From positions 23,140 through 87,139 of the forward strand of contig VCJN01001361.1 of assembly GCA_006384855.1 (NCBI GenBank): a DNA stretch of 64,000 nt, written 5' to 3'. The stretch's first letter is position 1; the number at the start of each line of letters is the position of its first letter. This DNA comes from Tetraselmis striata (Eukaryota > Chlorophyta > Chlorodendrophyceae > Chlorodendrales > Chlorodendraceae). Below, piece by piece: positions 1 to 10,565 of this stretch. Made by a program: the position numbers and the translations under genes. Below the pieces are notes generated by a model. It was not told the DNA's origin. It saw only the letters and a program-made list of their open reading frames with translations, and did no database searches.

Positions 1-3000
1 ACGTCCAGCGCCGGGCCCTCAATCGCCTTGGCCATCTTGGCCGTGCCGCGGTGCCACTTGTCGCAGTCGTTTGCAAGCGCCTCGGCGTCGATCTCGGTGA
101 AGGGCCCGTCCATCCACTCGGGCAGCATGCGCGTGAACTCCCCACAGATCTGCGGCAACGGGGGATCGGGCCGCGGGGTTGGGAGAAGGCGGGCCATGAG
201 AATCTCGTGCCCAATTCTGGCCACTGCCGCACAATTTGGTCCTATGGCACGGTGCGTGCTGCAACCAGGTTGCGTTTGCTGAGGAAAAAGGGGGGGGGGG
301 GGGGGGCGGAGGGGGCTTGCCTTCCACAGGTTGGCGTACGGCTCAAAGACCTTCCGGATGGCATCGACCTGGTCGTACTCGGTGCGCGGCAGCTGGAAGA
401 TCTCCTCGCGGTTGTTGTACAGCTCCGCGAGCTCCTCGTACTTGTGCAGGCGGTCCTCGATGTCCTGCACGATCGCGAGGCGCTCGTCCACCGCCTCCAT
501 CTCGCCCAACTCCACAAACTGGTCCACCTCCGTGTGCAGCATGTCCATGTCCTCCAGCAGCGTCGACTGGTTGAGCTTCAGCTCCTCCAGGTACTCCTTG
601 TGGCTGCGCGCCAGCTGCCGCCGCGTCTCCTCCATCGTCGCACTGATGGTCGACGGCCAGTTGCGCATGTTCCAGTACAGCTCGAACGCCTCGTCCGGCT
701 GGTGGAAGCCGCTGCTGTCCAGCGCGGTGTACTCATGCACGCTCTCCTCAATCTCCTCATTGAGCTCCTCCAGGTCCGCCGCCGCCGCCTGGGGATGCAG
801 CACGCACGCAGAATCCGCACATGCACAGGGGCGGCGGTTCTAATATCCAGTATACACACACACCACAACCAATACCAAGTATACATAGCAGCACACAATA
901 AACGGCCGAATCTATTACCGTCATGCGAGTTGTTATCTCCTATATGGATATAGCGCATTTTTTTGCCTTACATTTGCATGAATCAACAAAACGATCCAGA
1001 ACCCAAAATTATATAATAGAGTCAATTCGGAAATAGTGAGAAACTTGCAGCTATATACTCAATTTAGACATGCTGAACATCAGAATGCATTCACCAAGAG
1101 CAATATAAAGACCGAAAACGAGGTGATGGTGTTGTTGTTGTTGGTGGGGGTGGGGGTGGGGGTGGTGAGCCGCACATCCATGAAGGTCTCGAGTGCGTTC
1201 ATGGCCTCCGTGGTGGTTGGCTGCTCCAGCAGCCTGTCCTGGATGGCCTGGAAGCGCGCGCACACGTTCGCGTTCTTCTCCTGCCACGCCCCGCAGATGA
1301 GCGCCTGCACGGAGCGCCGCATGCGCTCCGCCTTGTGCGCCAGCGTGCTGCGCGCCTTGCTGCAGTCCACCTGCACCAGCCGGAAGTTGACCACGCGGTT
1401 GCTCTTGCCCCGCACCCGCTCCGCCAGCTCCGCCAGCCGCCCAATCTCCGCCTCCGTCTCCTCCAGGCTGTGCTCCGCCTCCTTCCACTGCGCCACGTAC
1501 TCCGCCTCGTCCGCCTCCAGCAGCCAGCTGAACTCGGAGAAGCTCTCCAGCATCTCGCCTGGCCCCACCAGGTTGGACGACACGATGGCCTTGACTTGCG
1601 CCCGCCATGCCACCACGCGCGGCTCGTCCGGTTCCAGCGTGGCCAGACCCTCCATGTCGCCCATCTGGTTGATCTTGGTGGCGATATTCTCGATGCCTTG
1701 TGCCTGCGCAGGCAGCCACCGAGCGGCGGGCTGCGCTCAGGCTTTTGCTTATATAGTGGCATATACAGCCCCAGGTCGCTGCTTGTCCGGGGGTGCTGGC
1801 ACGCGGCGGCCAGGCCGCTCTCCTCAGATGCCCAAACTTCACAGTGTGCTCCGAAACCATGCACAGGAGACCCTCTGCCGCGAAGACACCAACACGGAGG
1901 ACGGCTAGTGGTGCCCTACCGAGTAAGGGAAAATATATGCAAGGGGGGGGGGTTCCACACCTGGGTGAGGACATTGTCGAAGATGGCCAGCGTGCTCTCC
2001 CGAATCGTGTCCAGTGTGGGCTGCAGAAAGCACACACCCTCCTCCACCACCATCTTGACCGTGAACAGCGGCGGCGGCTCCGGGCAGTACATGTCCGCGC
2101 CCCAGCATGCGGCTGCGCCCTCCGCCCCTGCAGCCGGCCCGATCACGCACCCGTCAGCACCCGCAGCCAACAATCCCTGTCTGGGTAGTAGGGCCGGGCT
2201 AGGACTGGGGGCGTCACCATCGAGGGGGTAGCCGGCGCGCGCAGCCTCGCCGCCCTCCGCGATCTCAAACTTCTCGATGAGCTCCTTGTAGCGCTCCAGC
2301 GAGTTGAGACACACCGTGCGCAGCTGGTCCCCCATCAGCAAGCTCACCATCTTGATGTAGCGCATCAGCATGAGGTGCGGGTTACCCTGCAGACACAGCA
2401 GCAGCCAATGCCTGGCTCAGTCACTCAGTCAAGCCGCCCAGCCCGCTCGCTCAGCAGCTGCCTCTCCCTAATCCAACCACATCATTGCGTACTGACACTG
2501 CGCCCCCCCTCAGCCTGCCCCTATTGCCCCCCCCCCCCCCCCCTCCCCCCAACACAGCCAACCACCTAGATCTATTGGGAAAACCTGCAGCCGCTGAGCC
2601 ATAATGTGACGTGAGGGTGGCGCGGCAGCCTGTGCCGGAAGGCGAGGGGGGTTGGGTGGGGGGCGCACCAGGTCCGGCTCGCCCTCCTGCGCGTCGGCGA
2701 CCGCCTGGTAGAAGGCCTCCTGCTCTTCGGGATCGGTCTCCGAGGGCAACATTGGCTCCACCAGCGTGTACACCTTGAACACCCAGTCGTTGCGCAGCAT
2801 GTCGACCAGGTCGCTGATGTGGCCGTCCTGCACGTCCTCAAACTCCTCCAGCTGGCACGGCAGTTTCAGGCCATCCAGCTCCACGTCGACGAGCAGCAGC
2901 TCCCGGATGTCAAGGTCCGCCATGTACTCCTGCAGAGCCATCAGCATGTCGCCCTGCGCGCTGCACAGCGTGGCGGCGACGTCCTCGTACAGGTCCAGGA

Positions 3001-3662
3001 AGTTCTCCAAGCCAACGTCCACGGCCTCAGTCCAGCCCTCGCCGCTCACCACGAGCCGGCCAGAGCCGTCAGGAAAGTCCGCGAGGTCCACCACCGCGAG
3101 CTCTGGCGTCGGCGTGCGCTGCCCGATGGGCTGCACGTTCTGTGCCGCCAGCAGCCGGTTGAGCTCCGGCTTCTGGAACATCACGTCCACGATCGCCTGG
3201 CGCACAGCGATGCGGTAATCGTGCGACACCTCCCCCAGGACGTCCTCCACCACGTCGGGCCGCGCGTTGCTGGCCGCCCAGCCAGACAGGTACATGATGC
3301 GCTCACGGAAGTCGCCGTCCAGGATGTCGGGGCTTGTGAACGGCTGGTTGGCAATAAACTCCCAGTAGCGCGCCTCACGCTCCACCTGGCAGGCACCACG
3401 GAACCAAACAAGGAGGGGCAACGGGGAGGGCGATGAGGGAGGGGGGTGTCTCAGGGTTGCCTTCAAAACCCAGTTGATTCTGGAGAAGCGGCGGCCGAGC
3501 TGGTGCGGCGCGGCAGACACAGCTACGCCAAGAGTTGCTGGCACGTGGCCACCAAGGATACATTCCAAGTTGAGGGAAAGTAATTGCTGTGCCTTTGCCA
3601 GTCTAGTGGGCAATGGCTGCGGGGCTGCCTGGGAGTTTTGCTGGACCTTGGAAGAAGAGCGC

Positions 3663-3693
<31 letters not shown>

Positions 3694-5034
3694 TGTGTGT
3701 GGAAAGGGCGTGTGTGTGGGTGGGGGGGGGGGGGGGGTGAACCTCCACGCGGCGGCGTCGTGCGGTGCGCAGGCGGAAGCGGAAGCGGCTGGGGTCGTCC
3801 AACTGCAGCAGCACACCCAGCCGCTTGACCTGCTTGGTGCGCCCGTTGGACGCCCAGCGGATGGTACACATCATGTTGTCCCTAGGGCCGCAGGGCGGGA
3901 AGGGCGGATGGTGCACATCATATTGTCAAAGGCGGGGCAAGGTATTATCCATGCAGGGCAGGCGGGTGCGAGCTGAGAGGGGGAGAGGGGGAGGCGGGGG
4001 GGCTCACTTGTCGTAGCCGACAACCGCGCACTCTGCCCATTTGAAGTTGCCATCGACGTCAAAGAAGCGGCTGGCAGCGGGCAGCCCCTCGCCACCGTGC
4101 CCCGTGACGGCCAGCTTGGCGAGCTCCTTGGGGATGTCCACCGGCTCGAGCTCCGGGTCATCAAACAGCTCAAGCGCCATGGACGTGCTGGTCTTGGGCG
4201 GCTGGTGCCCCGTGGAGGGGCGCACAGCGTACGAGCGCTGCGAGCTGCTGGCGCGGTCGGGCACCCAGCCAAAGGGGTGCACGCGTGGCGGCAGGTCCGG
4301 CCCGTCGGTGTCCACATAGTCGGAGAGCGGGAACATGGCGGGCGACTTGGAGGGGTAGCTGCCCGTGCAGGTGGGGTCAAACGCAGCGTCCGAGTCCCAC
4401 GCGCGCTTGGCGCCCACCAGCACCGGCACGCTCTCCTGCAGCGCGCCGCCGTCCTCCGCCGCGGCTGACGTGCCGCTCAGCGGCCGCAGCACCAGCGCGT
4501 GCTTCGTCGCGTGCTCCTCCGCTGCAAAGTCCAGCATGCCCGCCGCCACCGCGTCTGCACCCTCGCCTGGTGTGGGCGCGTAAGGCAATGGCGGCAGCGC
4601 GCCTGCGCAAGGCAAAGGCCAGCCCGACCCTCAGCCGTTGCCGCCCACCCCGCAGGCTCCATTCCACCCCCTCAAAGGCGACCAATCCACCCTACATGGC
4701 GGCACTGTGAGCAGGTGCTGTGGGGCTGGCCAGCACAATGCACCGACACGGAGCCAAGCCGCAAGCAGTGAAGCCTACCTGACTTGTTGTGCTTGGCGCC
4801 CTTCCCGCTCCCTTTCTCCGGCTTGCCCGTCCCGTGCGCTTCTAGCAGGGAGAGCCCGCCGGCGGTGAACACCTGCGGCAGGCGCACCTTGACGGGCGCT
4901 CGCCCGTTGGGCGGCTTGCGCTGGCCGCGCCCATTGCTTGTCCTGCCGCCCACAGGCAGGCGGGCATACGACCTTGTCAGCGGACATGGGACCCTGGAGC
5001 ACCTATTTTCGTCCTCTTGTTTCCCGGGTGACAT
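1..5034 (-). CDS. Axonemal dynein heavy chain, N-terminal part (8 exons, runs off left edge)
   Basis: This encodes the N-terminal tail of a dynein heavy chain, the ATP-driven motor of the axoneme. Exons read on the minus strand are 5034-4779, 4566-4008, 3881-3743, 3385-2585, 2386-1961, 1703-1176, 788-321 and 149-1, and every junction keeps phase. The tail shows long acidic and helical segments, then text typical of the heavy-chain linker region (FDNVLTQ, MEGLATLEPDEPRV, WEFI, LPEWMDGPF). A small basic module (YDKDNMMCTIRWASNG, then RLGVLLQLDDPSRF) sits near residue 270 and recalls the N-terminal modules of single-headed inner-arm chains of the DNAH1/DNAH7 kind; that subclass is a guess. The AAA+ motor lies beyond the window. 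Start ATG 5034 was chosen because it opens the frame of exon 1; an in-frame ATG at 5082 is an alternative. The intron between 321 and 149 starts with GCAAGC, so it is a GC-AG intron. Several introns hold long C tracts on the coding strand. Confidence 0.88.
3859..3927 (-). repeat. Exon-edge duplication inside a dynein intron
   Basis: The first 22 bases of dynein exon 3 (3859-3880) recur at 3906-3927 inside the preceding intron, in the same orientation, with 20 of 22 bases identical. Both copies read D-N-M-M-C-T-I-R in the same frame relative to themselves. The intronic copy has no good AG acceptor directly upstream, so it is probably not used as an exon. Confidence 0.75.
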
Positions 5035-5223
5035 CAGGGCCGGTTGGGTGGGGCGGCTGAGGGGACAGCCAGCCAGGCCCAAGCAGCTGGAGATGAGGCT
5101 GTGTGGGTGTGTAGCTGGCCTGCAGGGGTGCAGCTCGGAAGTGGAGGATGCGGCTAGCCAAGGGGCGGGGGTCAGGGCGCAGGGGTAGGCTGCTGAGTCA
5201 GCGCGGACTGGGTAGGGAGGGTA

Positions 5224-5256
<33 letters not shown>

Positions 5257-6224
5257 CGAGGGTGGTATGTATTTGACGGGATTTTAATTTATGGTATCTT
5301 ATTATTCTTAAGGCATGGGCTGTGCCGCCCTGCGTGCTAGGCATTTGCGCGTGCGCAGCAGCCGGCCACACGCGCGCAGCCTGTGCAAGGCGCCCTGCCA
5401 GCCTTGCGCGGGGCGGAGTAAGCTGTAGGTCGCCGGCGCTGGCGTGGGGATAGCTGGGCGGGGCCGAGCGAGAGGGCCGTCCGAGGCGGGGAGTAATCAT
5501 GATGGTAAAGGTGAAGTATAATAAAAGGCGGCATGTGGTCGGCATGCCGGCTGCATGTCGCACCTGCCGTTCAGCCCCCAGGGCCCGTCCGCCCCCCCGT
5601 TGGGCTCCATAACGCCCCCGCACTTTGCTCAGCGCTTCCTGGCCGTTGGTGCCTGCGGTGCGCGTGGGTCTGAGGTTGTCCCTCGTGCGGCGTGGGCCGC
5701 TGTGGTGACGGTGCCCGGACCTGACCTACGGGTATTACAGGTCGCCGCCGTACGAGGGCGCGGGCGGCGGCCCGGCAGGCGCCTCGGTGTTGGAGCCTCG
5801 CCACTAGGTTATGGAAACCCCATTATGTCCCGATTTCGAGGACCAGTACAGCAGGCACCGGCGCGGTACAATATATTACGGAGTACCTGTACTCGTACAC
5901 ATGTCCGACGCCCATCCGCCCATATGTAGCGACTACTTTTTATAATATGTAGCGACTACTGCAACGTCAACGCAGACGCATCCGCGCACCATATGCATCA
6001 TGCGAGCTCCCCCCCTCCGCCCCGCTCCCCAACCATCATGGTACCCTGACCCCCCCCCAGCCTTACTGCCAGGCGGGCCCTATATCCCCGCTCAGACCAG
6101 CGCGCGTCGCGGCTCCGCCCAGCACTTACCGGTATCCGCACGACAGACCTCAGCCCCCGGCACATACGCCAGCAGCGGGCGACTGCTTCCCAGGGTGCGA
6201 CTTACAGCTTGGCGGGGGCGCGCG
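5035..6224. promoter_or_regulatory. Divergent spacer between dynein and the Ser/Pro-rich gene
   Basis: This 1.2-kb gap separates two genes that point away from each other, so it should hold both promoters. It contains a roughly 30-base G tract near 5227-5256, which on the dynein strand is a C tract and could belong to a 5' UTR intron. A possible short plus-strand exon starts at ATG 5555 (MSHLPFSPQGPSAP...). A second stretch ends at a stop near 5805 (YGYYRSPPYEGAGGG...). I could not join either one to a gene. Confidence 0.35.
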
Positions 6225-9076
6225 ATGAACAGCCCGTCCGCGGGTGCCGCGGCTGTGGAGACGGTCAACGCACCCTCGCCGAGCAGGTCGCGCCGGACGC
6301 CCCTGGATGACTCGGCAGAGGAGGTCATGGCGCGCGTTCCGTCAAGGCTGACACCGGGAAAGGAAGCACTAGAAGCCAACGACAGCGTGCAGCTGACGGT
6401 GCATGTCGGAAACGATGGGACGGAGCACCGCAGGATGGAGGTGAGCAGCGAGGGGACCGCGGCGCTGTGGGTTTTTGATAATTTTTTTCCTGTCGTTACA
6501 GCACATGGGGCGTCGCTAATCACGGTCGAACCGGTGCGGCGCAGGCTGGCAGCAGCCCGAGCCGACAGGAGCGACTGGCACTGGCGCTAGGTGTAATCCG
6601 GTCCGGTGCGGCACGGCTGCGGCGTTGGCTCTGGGAGCTGCTCAAGGCCGCCGCTACAAGCCTGTGGCACGGCGCTACCGGCGGCCGGTTGAAAGACGGT
6701 CTCGCGGCGCTGCCCTCGCTCTGGCGCCGCCTGCTCGCCACCGCGCTGGGCATGGCGGCCATGCGGCTGGTGGCGCGCTGCCGCTCGGCGCTTAAAACCA
6801 GTATTGCGTCGGCTGCGTTTACCCTGAAGCTCAACCTCCTGTTCGGCGCAATAAGGCAATTACTTCAGTCCCCCTCGCCCCTTCCTAGAATTCTAGAATG
6901 CCACTGCGACAGGCAGGCGCTCCGTGGGACTGCGTGCATGTGTGCACCTGATGCAAAAAGGAAATTGCTTACCGAGGCGCGCCCCTGTTTGCGGCGGCCC
7001 CGCCACCTTCCTTCCCAGGCTCGAGTCCAACTGCAGTCTGCAGGTCCTGGGCGGCCAGTCCTCCTCCGGCGCTTCGCCGCCGCCGCCGCCGCACAGCAGC
7101 GAGCAGGAAGCTCAGCTGGGCACCGACTCGGGCGTCCTAGTCTACTCCACGCCCAGCACGCCTGAGGTGCGGAACTCCCCCAGCCAGCCTGCCATGCACG
7201 TCGATAGGTACGCACTGGTGTGGCGAGCGGCCGGCCCTGAATTGCTCCACGCCGTCCATGGGATGTCTCCCGCTCAGAGAACCTTCACCATGCCGGAGCA
7301 TTCACGCTCCAGCGTCGCCTCGGACTCGAACGCTTCCGGCGGCAGCTTCAGCCACGGCTACCCCTCACCAGGCACGCCTGCCTCGCTCGCCCCTTTGTCC
7401 CCCGACCCCCTTCTCGCACTCTGATTCGCGAAGAGTCGTGACTAATCACCTTTCCAGTTCCGTTTGAGCATCGAATTTTAACCCAATTGTAGACTAATTT
7501 GCGTGTTCAAATACCTCAAGGTGGAGATTGTTTATGCAGCTGTCAAAAAGTGATTGATGCTCCTCTTGCCTGCGCAGACGGCCGCCCCGGCAGCGCAGGA
7601 AGCCCCGCTGCGGGCCGGGTGTCCCTGCGCGTGCAGGTTTCGCCCGCGGCGTCCTCGCGGCCCTCACTGTCGCGATACTCCCAGCACATGGAGCTAGCGG
7701 ACTCCTCCCCCAGCGTGAGCGCTGCGTCTGCTCTCCCAACCGCCCGCCTCGAGCGCCCACCTGCCTGCCTTGAGCGCCGGTATCCCCAAGCTAGCCACGC
7801 AGCCATATGTGGCACAGCCATTCGTCAGAGGAATGGGTTCATTTGACTGAAGTCACCCCCCCCCCCCCCCCCCCCTTCCACCCTCCTACTTCCCACCCTC
7901 TGCTTTCTGCGGCAGTCGAATGGCAGCCCTTCCGTGCCCCGCTGCGGCGCGGATCCGGAGCCCGATGTCGCGGGTCCCCACGATCGCGAACTTGTTGACT
8001 CAGTCTCCCTCCCAGGTCCCCCCCCCCCCCCCCCCCCTTCACAGCCAAAGCAACGCACACCCGATGAAGCACACCTACATTGACAAGCAACAATGCCCTT
8101 CACTCTGCCTCTTACATTACAGTATGTATGAATTATACAACAATGCCCCAACGAAAGGTATGTTTGTGGTCTGCATGTCTGAGCAGTGCAGGTCTGCCAA
8201 TGCCCTTAGTGAAGCCATCTGCCGTAACCGATACCCCTAGGCTTTGCCATATTATAGGTTTTGACCCCCTCGCAAACAGTGGAAACATGTTTCTACTTGA
8301 GGTATCCCACAATAACAAACACTGCGTGGGAAAAGCCAACCCGATGCTGTGTACAACACTGCATGATTTGGGGAACCATATTCAACAGTATATTCTGATC
8401 AACAAAGCGCTTGTGTCTCCACTGTTTACAGCTTTCATTAAATATCAATTTACAGGGTACAGCGCCTTTCCCTGTCCCTACTACTCGAACATGCTGCAGC
8501 CAGCGCCATTGCTTGGCATGTGCGGCCGGGGCGGCAGCGCGCACGTGACGACCAAGTCCATCGTCAGGCCTGACGCCCCACGGCCCATCTCCTCCGCCGC
8601 AGGCGCGCCCCTGCTCATGTGCCGCAGCCTGGCGAGCCAGGAGGACGTCTCCCTCAAGGCGAGCCACTCCTCGGGGCTGTGGCTGCCCACGCCGCGCTCG
8701 CTCAGCGGCACGCCCCGTGCGCACCGCCCGCACCTCTGCCGCGCCGCCTCGCCGCAGTCGCCTGGGACCTCCCGCCTGGCGCGCTTTGCCAGCCCGCGCG
8801 TGCTGAGCCCCTCGGAGGCGGTCAACGCACTGGGCGACAGCGGCGGCGGCACGCCGGACTACTACGTGGCGCACAGCTGGCGGCACCCCGCCAAGCAAGC
8901 GCCGCGGCGCCCGGTTGCCAGGCGGCGCCATGGCAGCAGCGGAGGGCAGCGCTGGCGGCGTGGAGGCAGAGAGCGAAGAGGAGAGGCCAGTGGTGAGGGA
9001 GCTGGGCGAGTACCTGCGCCCCGGCGGCAAGGAGAACGCCCACACGGCCGCAGACAACAGCTTGTGGACTGTCTAG
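6225..9076 (+). CDS. Ser/Pro-rich, mostly disordered protein (multi-exon, partly resolved)
   Basis: I do not recognise this protein. The model starts at ATG 6225 (MNSPSAGAAAVETV) and its first exon ends at 6440 before GTGAGC. Exon 2 starts at 6545 in phase and is rich in Leu, Arg and Trp (RLRRWLWELLKAAATSLW), suggesting an amphipathic or membrane-facing helix. Later likely exons lie at 7019 to about 7424, about 7578 to 7790, 7916-8015 and about 8490 to 9076. They are Ser/Pro-rich, with segments such as VLVYSTPSTPEVRNSP and SFSHGYPSPG. The last exon is open in one frame to TPDYYVAHSWRHP. A better-looking C-terminus lies in the next frame: an acidic stretch, then YLRPGGKENAHTAADNSLWTV with a stop at 9074. 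An unseen intron or a frameshift must join them. Introns hold C tracts near 7857 and 8020, the sense expected for a plus-strand gene. Exon joints after 6867 are uncertain. Confidence 0.45.
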
Positions 9077-9102
9077 GGAGGAACCATGCGTGCAGGTGCA
9101 CG

Positions 9103-9132
9103 GACACACACACACACACACACACACACACT

Positions 9133-9168
<36 letters not shown>
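9103..9168. repeat. CA microsatellite
   Basis: An almost pure (CA)n run of about 65 bases, broken once by CTATT, lies just past the stop of the Ser/Pro-rich gene, probably in its 3' UTR or the spacer. Confidence 0.9.
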
Positions 9169-9170
<2 letters not shown>

Positions 9171-9537
9171 GTCACCCATTGCTAGACCAAACGACACACT
9201 CGTCCAAGTTATGCTTTGCTGGTCAACTACGACAGTAGGACAGAAATGAAAAGAGCAGGCGGCGCAATGGCATCAGCAGACGCCCATGGGGTGGCGGTTC
9301 ATTGCCAGTCTCCACACTCCAATGACGCCTCGCTTTTTGGCTGTCGGCGGTAGCATAGCCGCGGCACCTCTGTGTATATGGCTGCTCTGCGTAAGTACGG
9401 CGCTTCAGCGCCTGGTTTTATTGCATTCCAACCTATTGCCGGGGCATCGCCAGCATTCCATAGAGGCGGGTCCGCTGGGGAGGTGCACTACGCCGCGTGT
9501 CATGCGCGAGCTCAATGGGTTTTAGGGTTTGGCGCCC

Positions 9538-10565
9538 TCAGGAGCTGGGCGCGTGGCCGTGCCGCATGCTCGGCACCTCCCCCCGGATCTTGTACTTGGG
9601 CTCGCTGCCGTACACCTTCCTCTCCCACATGTTGACGTACTTCGCCTCGATGCCGCACTGCGCGATGCGCACCGCCTCCAGCGGCCGGTCCATCCGGCCT
9701 GTCCGCACACGCTCGATGCGGTGCACCACCTCCATGCCTGCGGCACGACGGCAGCCAGCCTTGTCAGGCACCCGCGGCCCATCCTCTCACTACCTGTGGC
9801 CCGGCCCGAGTCTGCCAGGCAACCTTGCTTCGCGCACCTTGCGTGACCTGGCCAAAGACGACGTGCTTCCCATCGAGGTGTGGTGTCGGCACCGTGGTGA
9901 TGAAAAACTGGCTGCCGTTGGTGTCCTTGCCGGCGTTGGCCATTGACACCCGGCCGGGTTTTGAGTGCTTCAGCTTGAAGTTCTCGTCTGCAGGCAGACA
10001 GGATCACAGTCAGTCAGAACGGTGCCACCTTGAGCCATGGGAGGGTGATGGTTGGCGAGGACGGGGGTGCAGTGAGTCTCACCCCTGAATTGCCGCTTCC
10101 AGATGGAGGTGCCCCCCGTGCCATCGCCACGTGTGATGTCGCCACCCTGGATCATGAAGCCCCTGAGGCCAGTGCGCACTGACTGTCAAACGTAAGCCTC
10201 TCCATGATTTCCCTGGTGTATTCCTCTCAGCGGAGTGAAAGGGGGGGGGGGGGGGGGGATCACTGAATGACGCGGTGGAAGATGGAGCTCTTGTAAGTGA
10301 GCGACATCTTGTCGCTGGCCAGGCCGAGAAAATTCTCCACCGTCTTCGGCACCACCTTGCCGTACAGCCCCACCACAATGCGGCCCGCGTACTTGTCGCC
10401 AATATCGATGTCGAAGTGCACCACGTGCGTGAAGTCGTCCTCCGACAGCGACGGGCCGCCAGGGAGAGCGGCCGCTGGGGGTGCGCACCAGCCGGCTACG
10501 AGCACCAGCGCCAACAGGTGCAGCGCCGGCTGCAACCGTTGAGACGCGGCATGCCGAGTTGTCAT
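9538..10565 (-). CDS. Cyclophilin-type peptidyl-prolyl isomerase with signal peptide
   Basis: This enzyme catalyses cis-trans isomerisation of Xaa-Pro bonds during protein folding. Four exons close in phase: 10565-10264, 10162-10083, 9987-9838 and 9737-9538, giving 243 residues. Residues 1-34 form a signal peptide with a hydrophobic core ([19 protein letters not shown]), so it should enter the ER or be secreted. The cyclophilin fold follows, with [45 protein letters not shown] and [11 protein letters not shown]. The catalytic Arg of HRVI and the Phe and Gln of FMIQGG are present. The position of the cyclosporin-contacting Trp of human CypA (EWLDGKHV) is His here (PHLDGKHV). No KDEL-type tail is seen; the C-terminus ends HGHAPSS. 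ATG 10565 was chosen because the signal peptide follows directly; the frame stays open upstream without a convincing start. Intron 1 has a C tract on the sense strand. Confidence 0.95.

Noticed and set aside
5227..5256. Poly-Pro or poly-Gly coding from homopolymers
   Set aside because: Such runs recur in introns and spacers throughout; reading them as protein makes false frames of the kind seen all over the window.
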